A stretch of 64,000 nt of DNA from Porphyridium purpureum (lineage: Eukaryota > Rhodophyta > Bangiophyceae > Porphyridiales > Porphyridiaceae). A program made the position numbers and the translations under genes. Numbering within the stretch: position 1 is the first letter of the stretch; every line of letters begins with the position of its first letter. The stretch covers positions 1,240,001 through 1,304,000 of the forward strand of contig VRMN01000002.1 of NCBI GenBank assembly GCA_008690995.1. Direction: 5' to 3'. The notes beneath the pieces are model-generated. The model was not told the DNA's origin and did no database searches. It saw only the letters and a program-made list of their open reading frames with translations. This document shows, in pieces, positions 36,587-45,551 of the stretch.

Positions 36587-37266
36587 CTCAAAATCCCTTT
36601 GCACACCCTCCCGGGTGTGGTCGTCTGTGCACCGCCGCTTCCGCTCCCATGCCTTGCCCTTCCTGCCTGCCAGCGCCGGCTGCCGTATGACGCCGACCCG
36701 TCCTCGTGACCATATACCGCGCGCGGGGCGCATGCCGCCGCCGCGAGGCGAGCGGCACGACGGCCTCCGAGTCGGACGCGCGAGGCGCACGGTCAGCAAA
36801 CCGACCCATCGCCGCAACGGACTTTGGACGGAATCTCTGGCCCACGCGCGGAACGCAAGCAGGTATCGAATCGCACCGCGCGCCGCCCGCCCAAACGGCT
36901 ACCTTTTTGTAGCGACGCGCACAGCCGCAGTGTACTTGCGGTGAGCACGCACGACCGGCTGGGGGCCGCGCGTTTCATTTTCATTTTTTCAGTAAGAGAA
37001 CGGCTTCATCTCGCGTGTGCTCGCGCCGCACGATCTGTGGCGCGCCCATCAGTACAGCGCAGCCGCGCGCGGTACAGTGCGTGTGGCCTCGCGCGCGCGT
37101 TTTGCTAGCAAGTCCGGAGCGGCCCCCGACGCATGATGAGCATCGGCTCGCAGTCAGCAGCAAAGGATTCACTTCTCCGCGGCGCAGGCACCGAACCCAT
37201 CGCCTCATCCGCGCCCACAACATAGGCCCCATCGTTCGAGCAGAGCCATACGTTTCCGGTGAGTGG
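36587..37266. promoter_or_regulatory. PiT copy 1 upstream region (shared by both arms)
   Basis: This GC-rich sequence carries GTACAGCGC at 37052-37060 and GTACAGTGC at 37072-37080, two close copies of the GTACAG core about 470-490 nt before the ATG. Both are also present in the other arm. Open frames here, including one of about 100 codons conserved in both arms, look like by-products of GC-rich sequence. Confidence 0.45.
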
Positions 37267-37698
37267 GTATGTGAAACGTATTCTGACTTCATTGAGGAAG
37301 GCAATATATTAGCTCCTGTCCGAGGCTTTTCTTAATTCCACTTCTGACACCATGACAGTAGCAAAGACTAACTTCTGTGTTCGTCTTTGTCGCCACGCAT
37401 AGTACATATGCGATACTTGCACATTTGCGTGCTAACGCCTTTGTTCCGATGCAACCGTGAGACGTTGTTACAGCCGGCAGACTTGAAAACCTTCGCATTC
37501 GCACTCTGTAAGTCTGAGACAATCAAACTTGGCGTCGTATGTGTCGCCGTGGTCTTCAACTGTTTCCATAGTACCTTGGTTTGGTTTGGCCATGCAAACC
37601 AATCACGCTCTCCGCGACTGCTAAGTTCAAGGGCGTATACGAGCGTCCCGACGTCACATTTAGAATGACAACCGATTCTGCGTAAAAGCTAGATTCGC
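37267..37698. other. Unique spacer of the inverted duplication
   Basis: This 432-nt sequence between the two arms is lower in GC than the arms. It is flanked on both sides by the arm-end word GGTGAGTG or its complement. It has short frames only and no recognisable content. It separates the two divergent PiT promoters. Confidence 0.6.
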
Positions 37699-40576
37699 AC
37701 TCACCAGACACGCACGGCTCTGCTCGAGCGATGGGGCCTATGTTGTGGGCGCGGATGAGGCGATGGGTTCGGTGCCTGCGCCGCGGAGAAGTGAATCCTT
37801 TGCTGCTGACTGCGAGCCGATGCTCATCATGCGTCGGGGGCCGCTCCGGACTTGCTAGCAAAACGCGCGCGCGAGGCCACACGCACTGTACCGCGCGCGG
37901 CTGCGCTGTACTGATGGGCGCGCCACAGATCGTGCGGCGCGAGCACACGCGAGATGAAGCCGTTCTGTTACTGAAAAAATGAAAATGAAACGCGCGGCCC
38001 TGAGCCGGTCGTGCGTGCTCACCGCAAGTACACTGCGGCTGTGCGCGTCGCTACAAAAAGGTAGCCGTTTGGGCGGGCGGCGCGCGGTGCGATTCGATAC
38101 CTGCTTGCGTTCCGCGCGTGGGCCAGAGATTCCGTCCAAAGTCCGTTGCGGCGATGGGTCGGTTTGCTGACCGTGCGCCTCGCGCGTCCGACTCGGAGGC
38201 CGTCGTTGCTTGCCTCGCAGGCGGCATGCGCGCGCGCGGTATATGGTCACGAGGACGGGCCGGCGTCATACGGCAGCTGGCGCTGGCAGGCAGGAAGGGC
38301 AAGGCATGGGAGCGGAAGCGGCGGTGCACAGACGACCACACCCGGGAGGGTGTGCAAAGGGATTTTGAGATGGAGACGACGATAACTTACAACATTGACT
38401 CCTTCTCGGGGACCACGCAGATGCAGCCGTGGCAGTGGATTTTCGCAATCTGCCTGATTGCGACGTTCCTGCAGGGCGCGTCGATGGGCGCGAACGACGT
38501 GGCCAACTGCTTTGGCACGTCGGTGGGCGCCAAGGTGCTGACGGTGACACAGGCGTGCATAGCGGCGACAATCTTCATCACGCTGGGCTCCATGACGATT
38601 GGGTCGCAGGTGGCAAAGACCGTGGGCAAGGGCATTGTGAACTACACGATGTTTGCGGACATTCCGCAGCTGTTTGCGCTTGGCATGATGACCGCGGCGA
38701 TCTCGACGGGTCTGTGGGTGAGCTTTGCGACCTGGCTGAGCATGCCTGTGTCGACGACGCACACGGTTGTCGGGTCTGTGATGGGCTTTGGGCTGGTGCA
38801 GTTTGGCGGGTCTGGCATTGACTGGTGGCCGGGCGTGGGCAAGATTGTGATCTCGTGGGTGGCGTCCCCGACGGTGACGGGTCTTTTCTCTGCCGCATTC
38901 TACCTCGCTGCGAAGCACTGGTTCCTTCGCAAGGTGCAGCAGGACGAGTCGCGCCTGGATTGGGGCTTGAGGCAGCAGATCTACTACATGGGCATTGTGG
39001 TGTTCCTGGCGTTCATCACCCTCCTGATCTTTGTGACGTTCACTTACGACGACGATGCGGTGGGGATGAACCTGGGCATTTCGTTCGGTGTGGCGACTGC
39101 GCTTACAGTTGGATGGATCGTGTACCTGCACAAGCCCATCAATGCATACTATGCCAAGCGCGGGCTGATTGGTGGCTTCCACGACAAGGACGAGGTTGTG
39201 GCCAAGGATGTGGACGAACTGAACGAGGTGAGCTCGTCGAGCGAGCACGACGAGGAGGCTGCGGCTGCATCGGCGGCTGCATCGGCGGCTGCATCGGCGC
39301 CGGCTGCATCGGCGGCTGCGATGGCGCCGGCGGTGGGCAGCGCTGCTGCCGTGTCTGGGGCTTCGCAGCGCTCGAACGCGATGTCTGTGGTGAGCTCGGT
39401 CATGAGGTCTGACGCCGACCTGCGGGCCGATGGGCTGGTGCCGAACGACATCTGGCACCCTGAGCTGGAGTCGCGCTTTGCGTTTGGGCAGATGGTGTCT
39501 GCGTGCTATGAGGCGATTGCGTTCGGCGCCAACGACATTGGCAACTCGAGCGGAACGCTGATTGCTGTGTACCAGACGATTGAGTACGCGAGCGTGGTCA
39601 GCAAGCCGTCGCCCGAGTACTGGGCGCTGGCGTACTGCACGGTCGGCATTATTGTCGGGCTGTGGCTGTTCGGCGTGAAGGTGATGCGCACGATTGGGCA
39701 GAACATTACTCTGATGACGCCGATCCGTGGTCTGAGCGCTGAGCTTGGGACGGCGTTCTCTGTGCTGATAGCCTCGTACATTGGCATCCCTGTGTCGACG
39801 ACGCACTGCAGCGTGGGTGGAGTGGTTGGTGCCGGTCTGTGCGAGACGCAGGGGTACAAGAAGGTGAACTGGAAGCTGTTGCTCAAGGTGATTGCGTCGT
39901 GGGTTTTGACGCCGCTGGTTGCGATGGGTATGAACGCGCTGATGTACGTGATCTGCCGCGGAGGAACGCAGGGCCAGTGGTTTGTGCCGCCGGCGGCTGT
40001 TGTTGGAAACGGTGTTGAGGATTCGTTCAACGACTACGAGTACACGTGCACAGGCAACGCAGACATTCAGACGTGCACGCTGACCTTCCCGTCAGAGCTT
40101 CTGATCGCGCAGAAATAATTTTGTCAATGCTTCAATTGCAGTCAGGACGCGGCAAGGGCGCGTGGAAGTCCTGCGTGAAGCTGCCTTCACGTTCAAGTAT
40201 TATAAAAAGTCAGTGAGAGTAAATATGTTATGTACAGTTCTGGCCAAGATGTTCGCAACACCTGCATTGTGGTCCGAAAAATTGGATCTCACAGTAAAAC
40301 AGCTTATCTAGGTGGAAAACTTATTCTTAACTCTTTTTTTAACACTGCCATCATCGAGCATGACGATGAACCAAGGCGCGGCGCGCACATTTTTGTTTTC
40401 CCCAGACCATCAGAAGGTGCTCAAAGGATCTTCGCTCGCTGATTGATCCTTCTGTGCGCAAGTGGAGAGTCTCCGGATCGAAAGTGAGCGCGCAACGGCC
40501 GAACGATGGCGGCGTGGCTGTCGGAACGCGAAAAAGGGTAGATCGACGCCCTTGCGGGCCAGGAGCTGTCGGTGCG
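37699..40576. repeat. Right arm of the 2.9-kb inverted duplication
   Basis: This is the inverted partner of 34364-37266. At its outer end the transposase fragment continues past 40576, so the duplication boundary as now visible is set by the break at the left arm. The inner end is CACTCACC at 37699. Confidence 0.93.
38370..40118 (+). CDS. PIT: Sodium/phosphate symporter, PiT family (copy 2)
   Basis: This is the head-to-head twin of copy 1. The 582-aa product has the same two PHO4 halves (GANDVANCFGTSVGAK, GANDIGNSSGTLIAVYQ), the same TM pattern and the same C-terminus (TCTLTFPSELLIAQK). It differs only in the Ala/Ser repeat of the central loop, here ASAPAASAAAMAPAVGS, five residues shorter than copy 1. 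All reading is in the Ala/Ser frame, so this copy probably keeps the older form of the tract. The two ATGs are 1.8 kb apart with mirror-image promoters. Both genes look intact and intronless. Confidence 0.95.
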   Translation: METTITYNIDSFSGTTQMQPWQWIFAICLIATFLQGASMGANDVANCFGTSVGAKVLTVTQACIAATIFITLGSMTIGSQVAKTVGKGIVNYTMFADIPQLFALGMMTAAISTGLWVSFATWLSMPVSTTHTVVGSVMGFGLVQFGGSGIDWWPGVGKIVISWVASPTVTGLFSAAFYLAAKHWFLRKVQQDESRLDWGLRQQIYYMGIVVFLAFITLLIFVTFTYDDDAVGMNLGISFGVATALTVGWIVYLHKPINAYYAKRGLIGGFHDKDEVVAKDVDELNEVSSSSEHDEEAAAASAAASAAASAPAASAAAMAPAVGSAAAVSGASQRSNAMSVVSSVMRSDADLRADGLVPNDIWHPELESRFAFGQMVSACYEAIAFGANDIGNSSGTLIAVYQTIEYASVVSKPSPEYWALAYCTVGIIVGLWLFGVKVMRTIGQNITLMTPIRGLSAELGTAFSVLIASYIGIPVSTTHCSVGGVVGAGLCETQGYKKVNWKLLLKVIASWVLTPLVAMGMNALMYVICRGGTQGQWFVPPAAVVGNGVEDSFNDYEYTCTGNADIQTCTLTFPSELLIAQK

Positions 40577-40760
40577 AGCCATTGCGAAGGCTCTGAAGCC
40601 TCGCCCAGATCGCTCGCGACCGTCCTATGCGACTGTGAGCCGTTATCTCGCGTCCAGGGGGCGCCAAATTGTCCGCCAGAAGCCAGGTCCGAAACGGCTT
40701 TTGAGTCGCAAATCGGAACGCTGCATCATTCGTGCCGTATCTGTTGATGCACTGATGTGC
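40506..40760 (+). mobile_element. Tc1/mariner-type transposase N-terminal fragment
   Basis: From ATG 40506 the frame reads MAAWLSEREKG, a stop at 40539-40541, then ALAGQELSVRAIAKALK and ATVSRYLASRGRQIVRQKPG, followed by KRLLSRKSERCIIRAV. This is the paired helix-turn-helix DNA-binding part of a Tc1/mariner transposase (LSVRAIAKALK and TVSRYL helices, then the KPGPKR AT-hook-like stretch). About five extra codons (PRPDRSRPS) interrupt the helix-turn-helix linker. The DDE catalytic domain is absent. Part of the fragment is copied in the left arm. Confidence 0.75.
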
Positions 40761-41019
40761 CGCGTAATAGGCTGCTCCAGCCCTCACGCCGCGCCCTTCC
40801 CCCTCAACCCCGCCGAGAGAGAGCCTAACCCCAATACCACTGGCCCGGTCGGCCCTCCCTTTTACTCTTTTCTGGCTGCCGTCTACGGCGGCCTTCTCTA
40901 CCTATCCTAGCCTACCCTACTGTGCTTTTTTATAAACCCTACGCGTAACTACAGGGCCCAGTTACAACCAAGGTCTTGTTGGCGTACAGTGGAGAGCGTT
41001 GGTAAAGCGGTACAGTGGA
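40761..41019. other. Non-coding junction sequence
   Basis: C-rich sequence gives way to TTTTTTATAAACCC at about 40925-40939. A direct repeat GTACAGTGGAG occurs at about 40984 and 41012. It could be the flank of the retroelement fossil that follows. Confidence 0.4.
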
Positions 41020-41995
41020 GGAGGTCAATCATGACAAATGTTGGGTGTTGGAGCCGCTCTTTACCAGCGTGTGGAATCCTCGTTCCATCCTGTGTGTTTC
41101 CTGTCGAGAGCACTGACTCCAGCGGAGAAGAACTATCTCATCACGGAGCTCGAGTGCTTCGCCGTCCTTTAGGCCGTGCGGAAATGTCGTCATTACCTTT
41201 CTGGAGAGTCCATTTGCATTCGTTCTGATCACGAGCCTTTAAAAAGGCTCTTGAATTTAAAGGAAACGCGAGGGTGCTTGGCGCGGTGGGCACACGTGCC
41301 TTCGGACTATAGTTTTGTGCTGGAGTACATCAAAGGGTCAAGCAACAAGGTGCCGGGTGCGCTGTCGCGTCAGCCGCTTCTGGCTCACGAGCCCTTGCAA
41401 TCGTCTGACGAGCGCATGGAAAGTATCGTGTCATCGGCAGCGAACTCTTTGGAGAAAGCACGGAACCTTCCGGGCAAGGGGGAGCTCAAGGCGCCCTACG
41501 TAGAGGATGAACAAATTACTAAGGAAATAGCGAATATGAATTCTCAGCGGCCGCAGTTCAGCGAGCCCGAGTACTTCTTCGACGAAGACGGAATCCTATG
41601 GGCGCAAACAAAGCCGCTAAGGCGTGTGGTGCCGGACGCACTCCTGAGTAGAGTACTCGATTAGTACCACACGACGAGCGCCAGTTGCCACATGGGCGTT
41701 GCCAAGACGATTAGCAGGGTCGCAAGTGGGCTTTGGTGGTGGCCTGGTCAAACAGCGGACATCCGTGCGTTTTTGCAGCCGTGTCGTGTCTTTGCGCGAC
41801 GAAAAGGTAGTCGTCAGCAGCAGGTTCCGGTCGGGAGGCGGCGCCCAACTAGGCGATTTGAAGTGGTAGTAGCAGATCTGCTCACCATTTCGCCAAAAAC
41901 GGGACGTGGCTTCTACAAGGTATTGGTTGTTGTAGACCTCTTTTCAAGGTTTATGGTCGCCGTGTCTGTCGCGTATGAGACGGTGTGTGCTTTCA
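41020..41995 (+). mobile_element. Ty3/gypsy LTR-retrotransposon fossil (RNase H and integrase parts)
   Basis: This fragment of a Ty3/gypsy-family element is recognisable by an RNase H region near 41170-41390 (IRSDHEPLKRLLNLK, LARWA, ALSRQ). Its integrase region, near 41690-41980, has a degraded zinc-binding part and the start of the catalytic core (VVVDLFSRFMVAV). The gag, protease and most of the reverse transcriptase are absent, and no LTR pair could be defined. It is broken, with several breaks, and its right side is cut by fold-back element B. It looks old. Confidence 0.75.
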
Positions 41996-42385
41996 GTGCT
42001 GTGCGTTCACTCTCTCTTCTTCACCTTACCTCTTCTGTCTCCGAGCAAGATCCGACCGGCGAGTCCGGGCCGGCGCGTCGCCTTTTTATACCCTTACTTC
42101 CGCCAGAGACAGCAGGGCGCCAAGAGAAATGACAATGCAAATCATTGGCATTTCTGCGCACGTCTAGAAGCTTTTAGAGGTTCCAGAAGCTTTTAGAGGT
42201 TCCAGAAACTTTTAGACGTGCGCAGAAAGGACAATAATTTGCATTGTCATTTCTTTTGGCGCCCTGCTGTCTCTGGCGAAAGTACGGGTACAAAAAGGCG
42301 ACGCGCCGGCCCGGACTCGCCGGTCAGGCCTTGCTCAGAGACAAAGGAGGTAAGAAGGAGGAAGAGTAAAGGCGCAGCATTGATG
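41996..42385. mobile_element. Fold-back element B (near-perfect palindrome, about 390 bp)
   Basis: The left half (about 41996-42170) and right half (about 42210-42385) are inverted copies, joined by a short centre of GAAGCTTTTAGAGGTTCC-type repeats. The termini are the same as those of element A at 33.5-34.4 kb. It is inserted within the retrotransposon integrase region, so it is younger than that fossil. It has no coding capacity. Probably a non-autonomous fold-back or MITE-type element. Confidence 0.65.
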
Positions 42386-43130
42386 ACAACGGGCCTCGTA
42401 ACGACAAAGTGCTGGGCTGGGATGTGTCGGTGGCGATTACGGACCAGGAGTGACCATTTCGCGAATCCTCAGTTCAGGCCGGAAAACGCTGAATACTTAA
42501 AACTTCTGCAAAGTTCTTCAACGCTTATTTTATCCATGGAGACCTGGTCGTTTGGAAATTGTTATGGCAGCCGGTCCTAGTCTGTACCCGCGAGATATAT
42601 TTCCAGGCACGTGGTCGTTCTAAAATCGCGCTCCCGCCGACATCTAGTTGCAGAAGCACACGCGGACATTCACACGGCGTGCCCGAACCTGGGCTTTGAA
42701 AGCAAGGGTGTGTCGGCGAGCGACGAGACTAGAAGTAGAGGGGCCCATGGCAAGGTCACAGTGGAAACAAAGAGCGAACTTGAAGGAACAGATAATGACA
42801 TCTCATGCGCGCGTGCCAACGAGCAAATTGATTAATGTGCTTGCAGAATGCATCTGCTTGGTTCCGTAAACTCAACAGGGACGAAAGCGCCTCGCTGATC
42901 CCGATGTCTCGACCAACCAGCGGTCCAGTGGACAAAGGTAGGGGTGTATGGTAAAGCCTAGTAAAAAGCTGTCAGTTTTTCAGATGTGACGCTCGTTCGA
43001 CGGGTCATAGGCGCTGGATGGTTCCTAGGGATTCTGTGGTTTGTTTGAGGAGGCGGGTCGAAACGCGCAAGGAGTGGGAAGTGGAGACACTAGTTGTGAA
43101 GGGAGAGAAAGCGCGAAAGTTTGGAAGCAG
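42386..43130. other. Degenerate region right of element B
   Basis: No intact gene. A stretch near 42620-42720 (RRHLVAEAHADIHTACPNLG) vaguely resembles the zinc-binding part of retroelement integrases and may be a further scrap of the same family of fossil. The assignment is weak. Confidence 0.35.
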
Positions 43131-44480
43131 ATGGAGGCGGACGAAAGGGTGTTAGAGGTGCAAACACTGGATGCGATCATTGGCACAGAACTGAAACGGC
43201 TACCGAGCGAGAGCGCAGACGGCGGCGGCGGCGGTGGTGCTAGTGCTCATTTGCATTATAACAGGCACGCGCACGCCACGCAGCATAGCTCGGTGAAAAC
43301 GCAGACGGTGGTCTTTGCGCTCGCGGTGAACCCGGGTTCTGAGCATGAAGTGCAGAATCCCAGACAATATCCCGAGGCATACCAGCAGAGAGCAAATGTG
43401 TCACTCCTGCTTAAGATTCGCTTGCCCCCCGGACTACCCGGCACAGGCGCCCCGCAAGATTTCGGCATCTAGGAGACGAAATCCAGGAAACAAAATCCTG
43501 GTGACGAAATCCTGGTGACGAAATCCAAATACAAACGCGTATTTTGGCCTTCAAGAAGCCAAAGCAGCCGAAATTCGACAAATGGCTGCGCATGAGGCAA
43601 AGAAATACATCGGCGTGTGCGTGTATGATGTGGTCAACGTGGTCCGCGAGGAGCTCGTCAAAACCAATCGGCCCGAGCTCAGCCTGCGCGAGGAAATGAT
43701 GCAGCGCCAAGCTGAAATGCAGTGTCTCGAGCAGCATCGTTTGCAGAAGTAATGAACTGTGCAGCAAGCACAAGCCGAGCAGTATCTCAAGCAAGAGAAG
43801 CAGCGCGCGTTTGAAACGGAGCGCATGCGCAAGCTGGAAGCGCTCCTGACCAACGCACGCAAGCGCGAGGTGAGCGAGAGACTCGAATTGAGGCTATGCC
43901 GACCGCACCGTCGCTCGGGCATTCTCAATCGCCTCCTGGTTCTGGTCTGCAAGAGAAGCCCAAAGAAATTGACCACGACCCGCTGCAGGAGCTGAGCGCA
44001 GATGACCCCGCGCTATTGCTCCGCGTTCGTGCGGACAGCTTGAACAAAGCATGGAAACCAGATCGACAAGTCAAGGTCGAGAATACCATGCAAAGGGAGC
44101 CCTTGATCCAAGCAACGCATAGGCAGAATGAGCACGAGCTGAACGATAGGGAAGATGATCGCTTCAGTCTTCCCGAAGAGGACATTGTGTTTGATGAGGA
44201 TCCTTCCAAAGCGTCAAGAATGAGCTGGAGTAGTAGCAGCGGCGGCAGCAGCATCAGCACCAGCAGAAGTAGAAGTAGCAAAGGAACGAAACAAGGTATG
44301 AACACCAGTGGGGCCAGCGAGCACGAAGACGCGCTCAGTGTCAGCCTCTCCGGTCTCGGAAGCATGTCAGACGGGACAGGACTGACACAGAGCTCTGGGT
44401 CCGTCTTTGTGTACGGACAGAGTCGTGCAGCTTCAAATGAAGGAGATAATGAGCAAAGCTCAGAGGTCAGTGCTTAGGCT
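43131..44480 (+). pseudogene. 5' fragment of a GCN2-like RWD-domain gene, broken
   Basis: ATG 43131 opens an RWD-type N-terminus (RVLEVQTLDAIIGTELKRLP, VVFALAVNPGS, VSLLLKIRLPPGLPG). That frame ends at 43470-43472 next to short ACGAAATCC tandem repeats. A second frame then carries the C-terminal RWD helix (AHEAKKYIGVCVYDVVNVV) and a charged coiled coil, with a stop at 43750-43752. A third runs on as a Glu/Ser-rich linker to 44477. Order and content match the part of GCN2 kinases before the kinase domain, but no kinase follows and NMNAT begins at once. I read it as a truncated pseudogene; unrecognised introns are the alternative. Confidence 0.55.
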
Positions 44481-44589
44481 GGTAGCTGCGCTCAGCGCGA
44501 GTGGCGAGCGCGCGGAGTACCTGTGCAAGAGCGACGCAACGGTGAGCGAGCAGCTGGGTGCGGCTGGACGCGTGGGCGCTATGCATCTG

Positions 44590-45306
44590 TCACTCGCCTG
44601 CGTCCGTCTCGCGCCCGTACAGCCCGTGCTCCTCGATGTATTGCCGCACAGATTCATCCAAAACATACTTCACACTGTATCCGCGCCGCAGCATCCTGCG
44701 TGCCAGTGTGGAACTGATATTCGCCACAGGCGCGTCTGTCAGGACATGAATACGAGACGCAAGGCTCGCGTTTCGCACGTCCTCGTGCACGAGCTGGTGA
44801 AGATCCACCTGCGCTTGATGCACGTTTCGCGCATCGCCAGCAGCAGGTGACGGAGGCCGCGGCATGATCAGCAGCTCTGCTTTGCTCAGCAGCGCTTGCA
44901 CGCTATCCTCTGGCCATCCGCGTCGCTCCAGTATGTCCACCGCCACGTCGGTGCCGCACACGAACAGGACGCGCATGCTCGCCGGCTCGGCGTTCTTGGC
45001 GAGTTGCGCGCGCACATGACTTACCACCTCATGCGAACGCACGAAGCGCGCCTGCTCTGATTCCCATGTGTTCACATGGACCCACGCACTGCGCTGCAAC
45101 GCGTGCCGCAGCATTTCCACGCGGTGCGTCGCCGCGACCAGACCCGGCTTGCTCGCGCGGTACGCGTCGTTCACCGGCGACACTACGCCGATCACATCGC
45201 GCTCGCCCAGCGCGTGCACCGCGTGGTTCCGCGCAGTCTCCATCATCAGGCAGTGCATCACCGTTGGCGGCGAGAACGAGCCGCAGCTCAGCACCAGCGC
45301 AGGCAT
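44590..45306 (-). CDS. NMNAT: Nicotinamide/nicotinate mononucleotide adenylyltransferase
   Basis: NMNAT joins NMN or NaMN to ATP to make NAD or NaAD, the last common step of NAD synthesis. The 238-aa product begins MPALVLSCGSFSPPTVMHCL, the nucleotidyltransferase GSF-x-P-(x)n-H motif. It continues with VIGVVSPVNDAYRASKPGL, ATHRVEMLRHAL, LFVCGTDVAVDI, and the second ATP motif ISSTLARRMLRRGYSVKYVL, ending in VRQYIEEHGLYG as in animal NMNATs ([31 protein letters not shown]). ATG at 45306 is the only ATG before the motif. It is divergent from the gene at 45552 across a palindromic promoter. Confidence 0.94.
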   Translation of the reverse strand: MPALVLSCGSFSPPTVMHCLMMETARNHAVHALGERDVIGVVSPVNDAYRASKPGLVAATHRVEMLRHALQRSAWVHVNTWESEQARFVRSHEVVSHVRAQLAKNAEPASMRVLFVCGTDVAVDILERRGWPEDSVQALLSKAELLIMPRPPSPAAGDARNVHQAQVDLHQLVHEDVRNASLASRIHVLTDAPVANISSTLARRMLRRGYSVKYVLDESVRQYIEEHGLYGRETDAGE

Positions 45307-45400
45307 CGTCGCCAGCCGTGCGTTCCGTGTGCGCCGCTCACGCTTCCTCTTCGATTCGGGCACCGTCCGCGAACTGAAACCTCGAGCAGACCAAAATATG

Positions 45401-45470
45401 CTGTACACCCGCAGTACACATATTATGTACAGTAAGAGTACTGCGAGTGAGATGTACAGCGGGTGTACAG
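45401..45470. promoter_or_regulatory. Nested palindrome in a symmetric divergent promoter
   Basis: The outer inverted repeat is CTGTACACCCGC (45401-45412) / GCGGGTGTACAG (45459-45470), perfect over 12 bp. The inner one is GCAGTAC (45411-45417) / GTACTGC (45438-45444), perfect over 7 bp. ATGTACAGT sits at 45425-45433. Its edges lie 94 nt from the NMNAT ATG and 81 nt from the ATG at 45552, so the structure is almost centred between the two divergent genes. Function as a shared operator or core promoter is inferred. Confidence 0.65.
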
Positions 45471-45551
45471 CCGAGGTTACGTCGAGCCGGCACGCGCGAG
45501 TGGGGTGGCAACGAAGCGTGGGTGCGGGTGCCGAGGACGAAACGAGAGAGG

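Larger units (their letters stand above)
34364..37266. repeat. Left arm of the 2.9-kb inverted duplication
   Basis: This segment is repeated in inverted orientation at 37699-40576. The arm runs from a Tc1/mariner transposase fragment, through the whole PiT gene with its 3' flank, to the upstream region ending near GGTGAGTG at 37259-37266. The outer end stops exactly where fold-back element A begins. Differences from the other arm are few: an Ala/Ser-repeat length change, small indels about 150 nt upstream of the ATG, and scattered substitutions near the inner end. Confidence 0.93.

Noticed and set aside
35135-36709. Very long open frame of about 520 codons antisense to PiT copy 1, with its mirror at 38247-39806
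   Set aside because: It lies wholly opposite a strongly conserved transporter, is extremely rich in Arg and His, and follows from the codon bias of the real gene.
37015-37335. Open frame of about 100 codons upstream of PiT, present in both arms
   Set aside because: It is kept only because the arms are copies. The translation is Arg/Pro-rich without family likeness, and its C-terminal end differs between arms.
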